Source: Mycolicibacterium rutilum
Lineage (GTDB): Bacteria > Actinomycetota > Actinomycetes > Mycobacteriales > Mycobacteriaceae
Reading direction: 5' to 3'
NCBI RefSeq assembly: GCF_900108565.1
Contig: NZ_LT629971.1
Span: 1,178,001 to 1,242,000, forward strand
Length of the DNA: 64,000 bases
Program-made: the position numbers and the translations under genes
Notes under the pieces: generated by a model
Told to the model about the DNA's origin: nothing
Databases searched by the model: none
The model's input: only the letters and a program-made list of their open reading frames with translations
In this document: piece by piece, positions 32,813 through 41,186 of the stretch
Layout of the letters: each line of letters opens with the position of its first letter
Numbering within the stretch: the stretch's first letter is position 1

Positions 32813-34069
32813 AATCGTCACCGAGCTGGGATTCGCTACGGGAGCCGGCGGAGCGAATCGCGGCACCGTGAACGCGAACAGCACCAGCGCGACCGCGATG
32901 AGCAGCACCCCCACCCATGCGGTCGACAGGGCGCCGAAGCCGGCGGCCAGAGTCGCTGCACCACCGATTGCCCCGAGAGCGTTCGCGAGGTTGAGCGCCG
33001 CCAGGTTCAGCGACCCCATCAGCGTCGGCGCCTCCGGTCCGTAGTCAGTCAGCAGAACCTGAACGGTGGGGATCGCCATCATCGCCATCGCACCGACGCC
33101 GAAGAGCCCTATGCAGAGCACTAAAAGGTTGGCACCACCGGTGGCGATCAGCACTGAGAACGCCGCCGTGCCGACATATCCGAGGATCAGCCCTCGGAAT
33201 CGGTGGCGGTCAGCGAGCACACCACCCACCTGATTGCCGACGGCCATGCCGACCCCGAAAACCGCTAGGCCGAGGGGAATGACGGCCGGGCTGTCACCGA
33301 CAGCATCGACGACATAGGTGCCGATGAATGCGTAGACCGCGAAGATGCTGGCTATGCCGAAAGCCGCGACGGCACAGACGACCCACACCATTGGCCGGCG
33401 AAGTGCGCTCAACTCTTGAATGATCGGTCCGCCGTCCAGCTCTGCTGTGCGCGGAACCCACAGCAGCAGGGCTAATCCCGCGGTTGCGCCCAGCACCGCG
33501 ACCGCCAGGTACAACGTCTGCCACCCGAAGCGCTGGCCGAGGAACGTCCCCATGGGCGAGCCGACGATGGTCGCCACGGTCAGCCCGGTCATGACAGCGG
33601 CGAACGCTTTCCCGCCTCGCCCAGGTCCGTACGCATGCGCGGCGACAACCGCGCCAGCACCGAAGTAGGCGCCCTGGACTGTGCCGGTGATGAACCGGGC
33701 GCCGATCAGCATTCCGATGGTGTTCGACAGAGCGGAAGCCAGGTTCCCGAGCACGAACAGGAGCACCAACGCCAAAAGCAAGGTTTTGCGGTTCAGTCTG
33801 GCGGCGGCGATGGTGATCGTCGGCGAGCCGATCATGACGCCGACCGCGTACGCGGTCACTGCGTATGTGGTGGTGGGCACCGACACGTGCAGATCCTCAG
33901 ACAGGAGTTCGATGATCCCGTTGGAGCCGAATTCGCCTGTGCCGATGGCGAAGGTGCCCAGCGCCAAGGCGAACAGCGTGAGCTTGGTGCGGGCGTCGGT
34001 GCGGGGTGCCGTACAACGCAGTTCCTCGGCTGCGCACTGCGCGGCGAACGCATGGGTGTGCATCGCCAT
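32807..34069 (-). CDS. MFS transporter, DHA1 (AraJ/arabinose efflux-like) type
   Basis: This 420-residue membrane protein has 12 predicted segments. LALGTFAIGTGEFGSNGIIELL in the first segment region and the loop ARLNRKTLLL match the DHA1 efflux group (AraJ, chloramphenicol and sugar efflux). It probably exports a small toxic compound or metabolite. Its ATG overlaps the stop of the upstream hydrolase gene (ATGA), so it is the last gene of a minus-strand operon of detoxification-type enzymes. An alternative ATG lies two codons downstream. Confidence 0.82.
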   Translation of the reverse strand: MAMHTHAFAAQCAAEELRCTAPRTDARTKLTLFALALGTFAIGTGEFGSNGIIELLSEDLHVSVPTTTYAVTAYAVGVMIGSPTITIAAARLNRKTLLLALVLLFVLGNLASALSNTIGMLIGARFITGTVQGAYFGAGAVVAAHAYGPGRGGKAFAAVMTGLTVATIVGSPMGTFLGQRFGWQTLYLAVAVLGATAGLALLLWVPRTAELDGGPIIQELSALRRPMVWVVCAVAAFGIASIFAVYAFIGTYVVDAVGDSPAVIPLGLAVFGVGMAVGNQVGGVLADRHRFRGLILGYVGTAAFSVLIATGGANLLVLCIGLFGVGAMAMMAIPTVQVLLTDYGPEAPTLMGSLNLAALNLANALGAIGGAATLAAGFGALSTAWVGVLLIAVALVLFAFTVPRFAPPAPVANPSSVTIS

Positions 34070-34947
34070 CAGGTCGATGGCTCCGGCTGGAGCCGTCCGA
34101 GGAATTCCCGGATCAGGCCGCTGATCTCGTCACCGTGCGTCTCGAGTGCGAAGTGGCCCGCGTCGATCAGATGGACTTCACCATCGGGTAGATCGCGACT
34201 GAACGCCTTCGCTCCCGCTGCGCCGAAGATCTCGTCATTGCGCCCCCACGCGACGAGCAGCGGCGGCTGGTGTGCGCGGAAATACTCCTGAAATCGCGGG
34301 TACTGCGGGAGGTTGGATTGGTAGTCCCAAAACAGCTGCAGCTGTATCTCGTCGTTTCCTTTCCGATCGAGCCCGGCCTGATCGAGCTGCCAGCACTCCG
34401 GAGCGATGCGATCCAGACGGTCAGCGGGAACTCCGTGTGTGTACTGCCACAGCGTCTTGTCGGCGGTGAGGTAGTCACGTACTTCGCGTTCGTGGGCCGC
34501 GCGGTCCTTGGCATGTGCGAAGAGGATGTCCCAGAACGGCGTGAAGCCCTCCATGTAGGCGTTCCCGCTCTGGCTGATGATTCCGGTGACCCGATCCGGC
34601 TCGTTGCTGGCGATGCGCAAGCCGATGGGTGCGCCGTAGTCGTGGATGTAGAGGGCGAAGCGGTCGAGACCGAGCTTGGTGATGAGCTTCTCGGTTATCG
34701 CGCTGAGATTGTCGAAGCTGTAGTCGAATTCGTGTACCGACGGCATGGAAGACTGTCCAAAACCGATGTGGTCCGGTGCGATGAGGTGGAACGTGTCGGA
34801 AAGCGAGCTGATCAGGTTACGGAACATGTGTGAGCTGGACGGGAACCCGTGCAACAGCAGCAGCGTTGGATTTGCTGGACTCCCGGCCTCCCGGTAGAAG
34901 ACCGAATGCCCGTCTATCACGGTGGTCCGGTGACGGGTAGCATTCAC
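34069..34947 (-). CDS. Alpha/beta hydrolase with Asp nucleophile (epoxide hydrolase/dehalogenase-like)
   Basis: This 292-residue hydrolase has HGFPSSSHMFRNL (oxyanion region), HDYGAPIG with an Asp nucleophile, and C-terminal DAGHFALETHGDE supplying the His. An Asp nucleophile in HD(W/Y)G(A/S)P is shared by epoxide hydrolases and haloalkane dehalogenases. The Trp next to the nucleophile that binds halide in dehalogenases is Tyr here, which favours epoxide or other C-O cleavage. GTG 34947 was chosen because GAGGAG lies 7 bases upstream; the TTG further upstream lies inside that site. Confidence 0.8.
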   Translation of the reverse strand: MNATRHRTTVIDGHSVFYREAGSPANPTLLLLHGFPSSSHMFRNLISSLSDTFHLIAPDHIGFGQSSMPSVHEFDYSFDNLSAITEKLITKLGLDRFALYIHDYGAPIGLRIASNEPDRVTGIISQSGNAYMEGFTPFWDILFAHAKDRAAHEREVRDYLTADKTLWQYTHGVPADRLDRIAPECWQLDQAGLDRKGNDEIQLQLFWDYQSNLPQYPRFQEYFRAHQPPLLVAWGRNDEIFGAAGAKAFSRDLPDGEVHLIDAGHFALETHGDEISGLIREFLGRLQPEPST

Positions 34948-34994
34948 GGTGTTACTCCTCAAATCTGTTGTGCAGGAACATCAACAACTAGAGT

Positions 34995-35804
34995 TCAGTT
35001 CGCCATCTTCTTCAGGTGCGCGACTTTCGCCGTCGCAAAGACCTGTTTGACCGGGTCCAGCGCTTGCACGAACTCCAGTTGTTCTCCCTCAGGGCCCTTG
35101 CAGTAGATGAGCGACCATCCGTTCGATGCGCCCTCCCGGATCTTGATGGTGTTGGCGCTTTGGGGCGCTGACCGTCGTTCGGATTCCGTCCGGACCGTGA
35201 TCACTCTGTTCGCCTTGACCTGGTCCATGCCGCGACGGGCGCATTCGGCCTCCAGATCGGTGATGAACTTGTCGAAGTCGACGTCGTCGCGGATGTGGAA
35301 GCAGATGTGCATACTCCGTGGATATGCCGGGCTCATGCGGTCGCGCGGCTCCGCGAAGCTCTCGCCGCTTCCCTGTGGCTGATCGGCATCGCGGTACTGG
35401 AGCAGTTCGACGACGACGTTGTCGAACTGCACGAACCGCACGTCGAGCCGCTGAGAGCCCCCGGCGAGGTCCGGTACGCCGATCGACACGGGCGCGACGC
35501 CCTGTTCCGCGGCGAGAATCTCCTGATCGGTCAGGATGGTGTTGTGGATCTCCACGCCCCTGAAGTCGCCGTCACGCAACACTTCTGTTCCACCCAAGAC
35601 CTCCGTGTAGAACTCGAATGCCCGATCCATGTTCTGTACGGTCACCCCGAAGTGCTGGATGCCCTGCAAGCGCAGTCCCAGCGGGGCGTCATTTCGCGAA
35701 CCCGTCGCCGCCGCCGACGCAGCCGAACCGGCGAGCGCGGTCATCGACAGCGACAGCCCACCTGCTACTCGGATGGCATCGCGGCGTGAAATGCCGTAAT
35801 TCAT
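34995..35804 (-). CDS. Tat-exported VOC (glyoxalase/dioxygenase fold) protein
   Basis: This is a 269-residue protein. SRRDAIRVAGG at residues 6-16 followed by a hydrophobic stretch and ASAAATG forms a twin-arginine signal, so a folded, probably metal-loaded protein is exported. The mature part begins GIQHFGVTVQNMDRAFEFYTEVLG, a classic VOC start with a metal His, and has MHICFHIRDDVDFDKF in the second repeat plus a C-terminal Glu-containing GEQLEFVQ. An extracytoplasmic role for a VOC protein is unusual. The stop region of the ABM gene overlaps its start by 4 bases. Confidence 0.8.
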   Translation of the reverse strand: MNYGISRRDAIRVAGGLSLSMTALAGSAASAAATGSRNDAPLGLRLQGIQHFGVTVQNMDRAFEFYTEVLGGTEVLRDGDFRGVEIHNTILTDQEILAAEQGVAPVSIGVPDLAGGSQRLDVRFVQFDNVVVELLQYRDADQPQGSGESFAEPRDRMSPAYPRSMHICFHIRDDVDFDKFITDLEAECARRGMDQVKANRVITVRTESERRSAPQSANTIKIREGASNGWSLIYCKGPEGEQLEFVQALDPVKQVFATAKVAHLKKMAN

Positions 35805-36112
35805 GAGACCTCTTCGCGAGGTCGAAGGAATTCAACTGTCCTGTCGGTCAGCAACGGACGGATACTCCCCACGACCAACTCCTGATAGTGGGGCGAGTTG
35901 AGGTGATCCTCGAGAGCGACCTCGTCACGGTAATGCTCGACGAGCACGAGATGGTTCGCGTCCGTGGTGTCCTGCAGGACTTCATAACCCAGGCAGCCCG
36001 GTTCCGCCAGCGACGCCGGGCGAGCCTGGGCGGCGAACGTGAGGACGTCCGACAAGCCCGCCCCGGTGGTCCACCAGTGCGCGACGACGACAACATCGGC
36101 ATGGCCGGTCAT
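35801..36112 (-). CDS. Antibiotic biosynthesis monooxygenase (ABM)-domain protein
   Basis: This 103-residue protein shows the ABM dimeric alpha-beta barrel pattern: an N-terminal strand VVVVAHWWTT, then EPGCLGYEVLQDT, then HLVLVEHYRDEVALEDHLNSPHYQEL. Such proteins include cofactor-free monooxygenases acting on quinols or anthrones and heme-degrading enzymes. Quinol-type oxidation fits best by length. It overlaps the genes on either side by 4 bases, so it is translated together with the VOC and DJ-1/PfpI proteins. Confidence 0.8.
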   Translation of the reverse strand: MTGHADVVVVAHWWTTGAGLSDVLTFAAQARPASLAEPGCLGYEVLQDTTDANHLVLVEHYRDEVALEDHLNSPHYQELVVGSIRPLLTDRTVEFLRPREEVS

Positions 36113-36786
36113 GCAATGGCCTTGAGTGCCTCGACGAGCGCTTCGCCGACGAGCCCGCCGGATTGCGGATTCTGGCCGGTGATCAGCCGCCCGTCGACGA
36201 CCGCCTTGGGCTGCCAGGGATCGGTCGACTCGTACAGCGCGCCCTCCTCCCGCAGTGCGGTCTCGAGGTCGAACGGCACGTCTTCATCGGCGTAACCGGC
36301 TTCTTCCGCAGTCGAAAAGGACGTCAGCCTGCGGCCTTTCACGAACGGATTGCCGTCGTCGAGGGTGACCCCGAGGAATGCGGACGGGCCGTGGCAGACG
36401 GCTGAGACGATCAGCCCGGCGTTCCAGGCGGCGACGACGACACCTTGCACCTCGGGGTTGCCGGTGATGTCGACCATCGGCCCGAGGCCGCCTGGAAAGA
36501 ACACCGCGTCGTAGTCCAGCACGTCGACCTCCGAGAGTTTGCGACTCCGCGACAGCCTCCGGTACGCCTTGCTGTCGAGGAAGTCCGTCTGCTCGGAGTC
36601 AGTGCCGTCGAACCCGTCCTCGGGTGGTGTACCTCCGAGCGGTGAGGCGAATTCCACAGCGATGCCGGCCCGATCGAGGGTCCGGAAGGGGTGGGCGATC
36701 TCGGGGAAGAAGAAGCCGGTCGCGCGGTTGTGCGGGCCGATCACGGGGGCGTTCGTCGCAACGAAAAGTACGTAGGGGACGGTCAT
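36109..36786 (-). CDS. DJ-1/PfpI-family protein (type 1 glutamine amidotransferase fold)
   Basis: This 225-residue protein has the nucleophile elbow AVCHGPSAFLG (Cys-His pair) and GFFFPEIAHPF, whose Glu completes the active site in the Hsp31-like branch. Close relatives have glutathione-independent glyoxalase III or deglycase-type activities that remove methylglyoxal damage. The ATG at 36786 follows AGGAGATC. It is part of the minus-strand detoxification operon and overlaps the ABM gene by 4 bases. Confidence 0.82.
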   Translation of the reverse strand: MTVPYVLFVATNAPVIGPHNRATGFFFPEIAHPFRTLDRAGIAVEFASPLGGTPPEDGFDGTDSEQTDFLDSKAYRRLSRSRKLSEVDVLDYDAVFFPGGLGPMVDITGNPEVQGVVVAAWNAGLIVSAVCHGPSAFLGVTLDDGNPFVKGRRLTSFSTAEEAGYADEDVPFDLETALREEGALYESTDPWQPKAVVDGRLITGQNPQSGGLVGEALVEALKAIA

Positions 36787-36821
36787 GGCGGATCTCCTTT
36801 TGAGTGGTTTGACATGGACGC

Positions 36822-37613
36822 TCAGCTGACACCGCGGTGTTTCATCCAGGACAGGACGGTGTCCGCGACGTCGCGCCAGCCGTGGTCGATCGTCAGCGAG
36901 TGCCCACGCCCATCGAATTCGTGGAAGTCGGTGACCGCCTCCGACTTGCGGTAGAGCCTGTGCGCCGCTCGCGCCGTCTTCAACGGCACGGTGTGGTCGG
37001 CGGTCCCGCCGGTGATCAGCAGCGGACCTCGCCGACTGTTGGCAGTGTCGACCTTGGCCGGGGATCGTGGCGCGAAGTTCGCGCTGGCGGCCTCGAACAG
37101 CGGTTTGCCCGGTGAGGGAATGGACCACTGCTCCCACAGGGTGTCGGATTCGTCTTGCGACAGGGCGTTACCGAACCCGTATCGCCACTGCGCGCGGGTC
37201 AATGCCTTCGCGCGTCCCTTGTTGAGGGGGTTGCCGAGAACGGGAAACGCCGACCGTAACTGGGCCCACGGCAACGGTTTCACGCCTTTGATCGGCGCCG
37301 GGTTGATGGCGACCGCGGCTGCGGCCGTGGCCTGGCCGAGTAACTTCTGGGCGATCAGCCCGCCGAAGGAATGGCCGATCACGACCGTCGGGGCGCCGAT
37401 GCCTTCGATGATCCCGCCGAAGTGCTCGGTGAGTGCCTCGATGCCGTATCCGGCTTGCGCCTTGGCCTTCTCGCGTGTCGCCGTGACGGTATCCAACTCT
37501 CCTGGCCATGCCGGCGCGATCACGCGGTGCCCTTGCGCGGCGAAGTGGTCGATCCAGGGCTGCCAGGCGGTGTGTGAAACCCAAAGCCCATGGATGAGGA
37601 CGATGTCGGTCAT
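36822..37613 (-). CDS. Alpha/beta fold hydrolase (Ser nucleophile)
   Basis: This is a 263-residue hydrolase. LIHGLWVSHTAW forms the oxyanion region, GHSFGGLIAQ carries the Ser nucleophile near residue 91, GTADHTVPL carries the Asp, and GRGHSLTIDHGW carries the His. It is probably an esterase or lipase-like enzyme without a signal peptide. It lies 35 bases upstream of the DJ-1 gene and 23 bases downstream of the alcohol dehydrogenase in the same operon. The substrate is unknown. Confidence 0.82.
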   Translation of the reverse strand: MTDIVLIHGLWVSHTAWQPWIDHFAAQGHRVIAPAWPGELDTVTATREKAKAQAGYGIEALTEHFGGIIEGIGAPTVVIGHSFGGLIAQKLLGQATAAAAVAINPAPIKGVKPLPWAQLRSAFPVLGNPLNKGRAKALTRAQWRYGFGNALSQDESDTLWEQWSIPSPGKPLFEAASANFAPRSPAKVDTANSRRGPLLITGGTADHTVPLKTARAAHRLYRKSEAVTDFHEFDGRGHSLTIDHGWRDVADTVLSWMKHRGVS

Positions 37614-37636
37614 GGTGAAATCCCCTGCTTCCGAGG

Positions 37637-38704
37637 TCAGTCGAAGACGATGACGGCGCGCCCGACGATGTCACCGCGGCCGAGCGCTTCGAGGTTGTCG
37701 TTGACGTCGTCGAGTTTCACTGTGACCACGTTGTGTTTGATCTTGCCTTGGCTGGCCAGTGCGAGGACTTCTTGGAGATCGTTGTGATTCCCCCAGAAGG
37801 ACCCGTAGTAGGACCGTTCGCCACTGACGAAGGGGAACAGCGGGAGTTCCACCTTCGTTCCCATCAGCCCGACCTGAGACAGTGCGCCTTCTGTGGCGAG
37901 TACGGCAGCGGCCAGCCCCAGCGAGTCGGGCGATCCGGCGCAGTCGAGGACGGCGTCGACGTCACGACGGTTGGTGAGGTCCTCCAGTTCGTTCTGCACG
38001 TCCTCCACGGATTTGCCGCGGACGTTGACGGTGTGGTCGGCACCGTTGTCGCGCGCCACGGCGAGTTTGTCGTCGCTTCTCGCGAAGGCGATCACGGTGG
38101 CGCCCGCGCCGAGCAGCTTCGCGTATTGGACGCCGTAGGAGCCGAGCCCGCCGATACCGTTCACCACCAGTGTGCGTCCCGGACCGAGTTTGCCGGCGGC
38201 GCGCAGTTTCTTTATTCCCCGATAAGGGGTGAGGCCTGCGTCGGTGAGGGGGGCGAGATACTGCGCCTCGGCACCGGCCTGTCGGATCGCGATGACGTGG
38301 TCGTAGGGCGCCAGCATGTACTCGGCGAACCCGCCGTTGGGGCCGAAGCCGACCAACTGCCCATTGCTGCACAGCTGCTGATTGCCCTCGTTGCACTGCC
38401 GGCAGGTTCCGTCGCCCCAGTTCGGATCGACGATGACGAGATCCCCTTCGCCCAGGTCAACGTCCTGCGGTACACCGCGGCCGAGCGCGGCGATGGTTCC
38501 CGCTACTTCGTGGCCGGGAGTAAACGGCAGGTCCACGGGTAACCCTGCCGCGAAGTATCCGTCAAGTAGTTGAAAGTCGCTGCGGCACATGCCGGTTGCC
38601 GAGACCTTGAGCAGAACCTGGTTCGGGCCGGGATCGGGGACCGGAATCTCGTCGATCTCGAGGGGCTTTTTGAACTCGTGAATACGAGCGGCTTTCATCT
38701 TCAT
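37637..38704 (-). CDS. Zinc-dependent alcohol dehydrogenase (MDR family)
   Basis: This 355-residue medium-chain dehydrogenase has the catalytic zinc ligands Cys in GMCRSDF and the GHE motif (TPGHEVAGTI), and structural zinc cysteines in GTCRQCNEGNQQLC. The NAD(P) loop is NGIGGLGSYGVQYAKLLGA. Such enzymes oxidise alcohols or reduce aldehydes, often those formed in detoxification. The start MKMK at 38704 has AAAGAGG close upstream; ATG 38698 is the alternative. It heads the minus-strand run that ends with the MFS exporter. Confidence 0.9.
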   Translation of the reverse strand: MKMKAARIHEFKKPLEIDEIPVPDPGPNQVLLKVSATGMCRSDFQLLDGYFAAGLPVDLPFTPGHEVAGTIAALGRGVPQDVDLGEGDLVIVDPNWGDGTCRQCNEGNQQLCSNGQLVGFGPNGGFAEYMLAPYDHVIAIRQAGAEAQYLAPLTDAGLTPYRGIKKLRAAGKLGPGRTLVVNGIGGLGSYGVQYAKLLGAGATVIAFARSDDKLAVARDNGADHTVNVRGKSVEDVQNELEDLTNRRDVDAVLDCAGSPDSLGLAAAVLATEGALSQVGLMGTKVELPLFPFVSGERSYYGSFWGNHNDLQEVLALASQGKIKHNVVTVKLDDVNDNLEALGRGDIVGRAVIVFD

Positions 38705-38789
38705 GGTGCCTCTTTCGTTGGATGCTGCGTCTGACTGAACGCTAAGTAGGTGCTGTGGAGTGACAGTGGACAGATAGTGAAGCCGGCGG

Positions 38790-39983
38790 TCAGTGCGCGG
38801 TGCGGTGACATGAGAGCGGGATCTCCGGTGCAGGCGCCTGGAGTGGCAGTGTCACCGTGAACTCCGTTCGGCCGGGCGTCGAGGTGACCGACACGCTCCC
38901 CCGATGTCGTTGGACGATTCGCCATACCAAGTCCAGTCCCAAGCCGGCATTGCGCTCGGCGGTTTTGGTCGTGAAGAACGGCGCGAAGATGTGCTCGATG
39001 ATGTCGTCACCTATCCCGTCGCCGTCGTCGGCGATGGTGACCGCAACCCTGTCGTCGTCCGCCAAGGCCGTCCGGACCGTCAGCGTTCCGGACATGCCCA
39101 TGGCATCGACGGCGTTGTCGAAGAGGTTCGTCCAGACCTGGTTCAGATCCCCTGCGTAGCAGTGGATCTTCGGTAGAGACAGATCCCATTGGCGCCGAAC
39201 GGTGATGCTGGCCCGCTGCATCTGCGGTGCGCACACCGTCAGGGTGCTGTCCAGCAGGTCGTGGACATCGGCGAGCTGGTAGTCGCCACGATCCATCTGT
39301 GAGTACCGCTCGGCGCTGGTCAGCAACGCCGAGATTCGCCGACTCGAGTTGGTGACCTCCGAGATGCAGGCGTCGGTGCGAATCAAGCACCGCAGCCAGT
39401 CCAGCGCATGCTGCTGATGGGTGGTGCACCGGTCAGGTGCAGAGCGCTCAGCGATGCGCGCGAGCAGGATTGTCAACCACTCGATCTCGAGCGCGGACTC
39501 GGCGAACACCGCTGCGAACTCAGGGCCGTCACGCAGGCCGCGTTGCTCGACCAATGCGCAGACCGCATCCTCGCGGTCGGCGATGTCCAGCGACGCGCGG
39601 GGCATCGGGGTCTCTGTGCCGGCGCCAGTATCCCGGACCGCCTGCTGCACCATGTGCACGATGGCGATGGCCTCGGGCCCGGTCTGCGCTGCGGCCAGGT
39701 CATCGACGTGTTTCCTGATGGCGGTGACGCTGTCACAGAGTTCAGCTGTCGCTCGGTCGATCGCCGCGGCAGGGTTGTTGAGCTGATGGGTCAGCCCCGC
39801 GGTGATGGCGCCGAGTCCCAGCAGGCGTAGCCGCTGACTGAGCAGCTGCTGTTGTCGCATCCCACCCAGGACGTGTCCGCCGATCAGGTGCACCGCGATG
39901 GGGAACTGCGCCTTCATGAAGTGCGCGAAGTCCGTTGCAGCGAGGACGAACAGCTCAGATTCGCGAGTCAGGCGCACCGACAC
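38790..39983 (-). CDS. Histidine kinase, 5'-truncated (cyclic-nucleotide-binding domain partly lost)
   Basis: The 397-residue frame from GTG 39983 contains the end of a cNMP-binding domain, a His-box region (AITAGLTHQLNNPAAA) and a full HATPase domain with NLFDNAVDAM, DDGDGIGDDI and GLGLDLVWRIV. Homologous sequence continues upstream of the GTG (QRGAYFGAWNAY, about 40011-40046) but stops at about 40050, where amidohydrolase sequence in inverted orientation begins. Intact relatives have about 120 further N-terminal residues. The ATP-binding part could still fold, but the sensor is incomplete. It is very likely a non-functional or altered remnant. Confidence 0.7.
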   Translation of the reverse strand: MSVRLTRESELFVLAATDFAHFMKAQFPIAVHLIGGHVLGGMRQQQLLSQRLRLLGLGAITAGLTHQLNNPAAAIDRATAELCDSVTAIRKHVDDLAAAQTGPEAIAIVHMVQQAVRDTGAGTETPMPRASLDIADREDAVCALVEQRGLRDGPEFAAVFAESALEIEWLTILLARIAERSAPDRCTTHQQHALDWLRCLIRTDACISEVTNSSRRISALLTSAERYSQMDRGDYQLADVHDLLDSTLTVCAPQMQRASITVRRQWDLSLPKIHCYAGDLNQVWTNLFDNAVDAMGMSGTLTVRTALADDDRVAVTIADDGDGIGDDIIEHIFAPFFTTKTAERNAGLGLDLVWRIVQRHRGSVSVTSTPGRTEFTVTLPLQAPAPEIPLSCHRTAH

Positions 39984-40055
39984 CTCGTACCGTTGAGCGG
40001 CGCCGGATACGTAGGCATTCCATGCTCCGAAGTACGCGCCGCGTTGCGAGGTCTG

Positions 40056-40513
40056 ACCGAAGCGACCTACGCCCTCGATGAACTGCGCGCCGACGGCGTC
40101 GTCGTCTTGGCGAACTCGGAGGGCACCTATCTTGGTGATCGGCGCTTCGACCCGCTGCTCGAAGAGTTGGATCGACGCGGCGCCGTGGTCTTCAACGCAC
40201 CGTCGACGTCCGGCAAGGTGACGGTCGCCCAGAAGCCGAAGCGCGTCGGGTCAGCTCGAACAACGCTGGCGCAGAACTCGTTCAGTTCCCTGGCCAGCGA
40301 GGGCCGTCGGTCCACCGCGGCGGGCTCCACACCCGGCGTCGACACGGACAGGATCGCGGTTTCGACACCGATCTCGTCCATGAGGCGAAGCGAGTCGGCT
40401 GCGCTCCAGTCGGGGATCGCGCGACCGCCCGCGGATTCGCCGTGCGTATGAAGCCACTGCTGATAGAACGGCGGAACCACGTGGTGATGGACGTCGATTC
40501 GATTCGGATCCAT
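40056..40513 (-). pseudogene. Amidohydrolase 2-family gene broken by an internal inversion
   Basis: From ATG 40513 on the minus strand the frame reads as the first 107 residues of an amidohydrolase (IDVHHHVVPPFY, the metal His pair, then ATVTLPDVDGAL). At about 40194 homology ends. The residues expected next (EATYALDELRADGVVVLANS, then GTYLGD and ELDRRGAVVF) are encoded on the plus strand at about 40056-40193. A 138-base piece has therefore been flipped, and everything after it is deleted up to the histidine kinase. The family hydrolyses or decarboxylates aromatic acids with a metal; this copy cannot be active. Confidence 0.7.
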
Positions 40514-40528
40514 GGCATCGTCCTTACT

Positions 40529-40553
40529 TATCTTGTTAATGACTATCTTGATA
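40529..40553. promoter_or_regulatory. Tandem MarR-type sites
   Basis: TATCTTGTTA (40529-40538) and TATCTTGATA (40544-40553) are near-identical palindromic 10-mers spaced 15 bp apart, in the space between the broken amidohydrolase and the divergent marR gene. They are suitable for a winged-helix dimer and probably serve autoregulation and control of the former amidohydrolase operon. Confidence 0.5.
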
Positions 40554-40581
40554 ACGGTGCGGAGGCCTATGCTCTTCCCGT

Positions 40582-41049
40582 ATGGGAGGCAAGCGGCCGA
40601 AAAAGATGCCGGCTCGCGACGACACCGGCGTCGACGAACTCGGCGAAGCCGCTGACCAGCTCTTCCTGTCGATGCGCCGGGCCCGCGGCAATCCAGCTGC
40701 TACCGGCGGGCTCTCACTCGCTCAGCTGACGTTCCTCGAGCCGTTGGTCGCGGGGGAAGCACTCACCGTCGGACAGCTCGCCGCAGCTGCGAATGTGAGC
40801 ACGCCCAATGCAACGCGGATGATCCAACAGCTCGAGGCCAAGGGGCACGTCGTGCGCGAGCGGTCCCGAACGGACGAACGCAAGGTACTGGTCCACCTGA
40901 CGGATACCGGAGCGAAGCTGCTGACGCGACTTCGCGCCAACCGGCGAGCGACCCAGGCCAGCGCCTATGCCGCCTTCACACCTGACGAGCGGGTCGAGCT
41001 GGCGTGTCAACTTCGCCGGCTGGCCGAGATCATCGACGGCACGGCATAG
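40582..41049 (+). CDS. MarR-family regulator
   Basis: This 155-residue MarR protein has a winged helix at residues about 45-110: LTVGQLAAAANVSTPNATRMIQQLEAKGHV (recognition helix) and RERSRTDERKVLVHLTDTG (wing). It is divergent from the amidohydrolase remnant, whose operon it probably once controlled. Two sites of matching symmetry lie between them. The charged first 15 residues (MGGKRPKKMP) could be dispensable; no strong ribosome-binding site is seen. Confidence 0.85.
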   Translation: MGGKRPKKMPARDDTGVDELGEAADQLFLSMRRARGNPAATGGLSLAQLTFLEPLVAGEALTVGQLAAAANVSTPNATRMIQQLEAKGHVVRERSRTDERKVLVHLTDTGAKLLTRLRANRRATQASAYAAFTPDERVELACQLRRLAEIIDGTA

Positions 41050-41186
41050 GGGCGGGCGTGGCCCGCAGGATAGGGACCTGAGTACGGCCGGCCCGGGACC
41101 GGTTGTGACGCAACGAATCGGACACGAACCCGCATCCGAGCCTGAGGTTCCCCCATTCACAACTGTCACTTTGGTAACTTCGCGCG

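Noticed and set aside
36787..37137. Upstream extension of the DJ-1/PfpI frame into the hydrolase gene
   Set aside because: The family sequence begins at 36786 after an AGGAGATC site; the extension is antisense-like noise.
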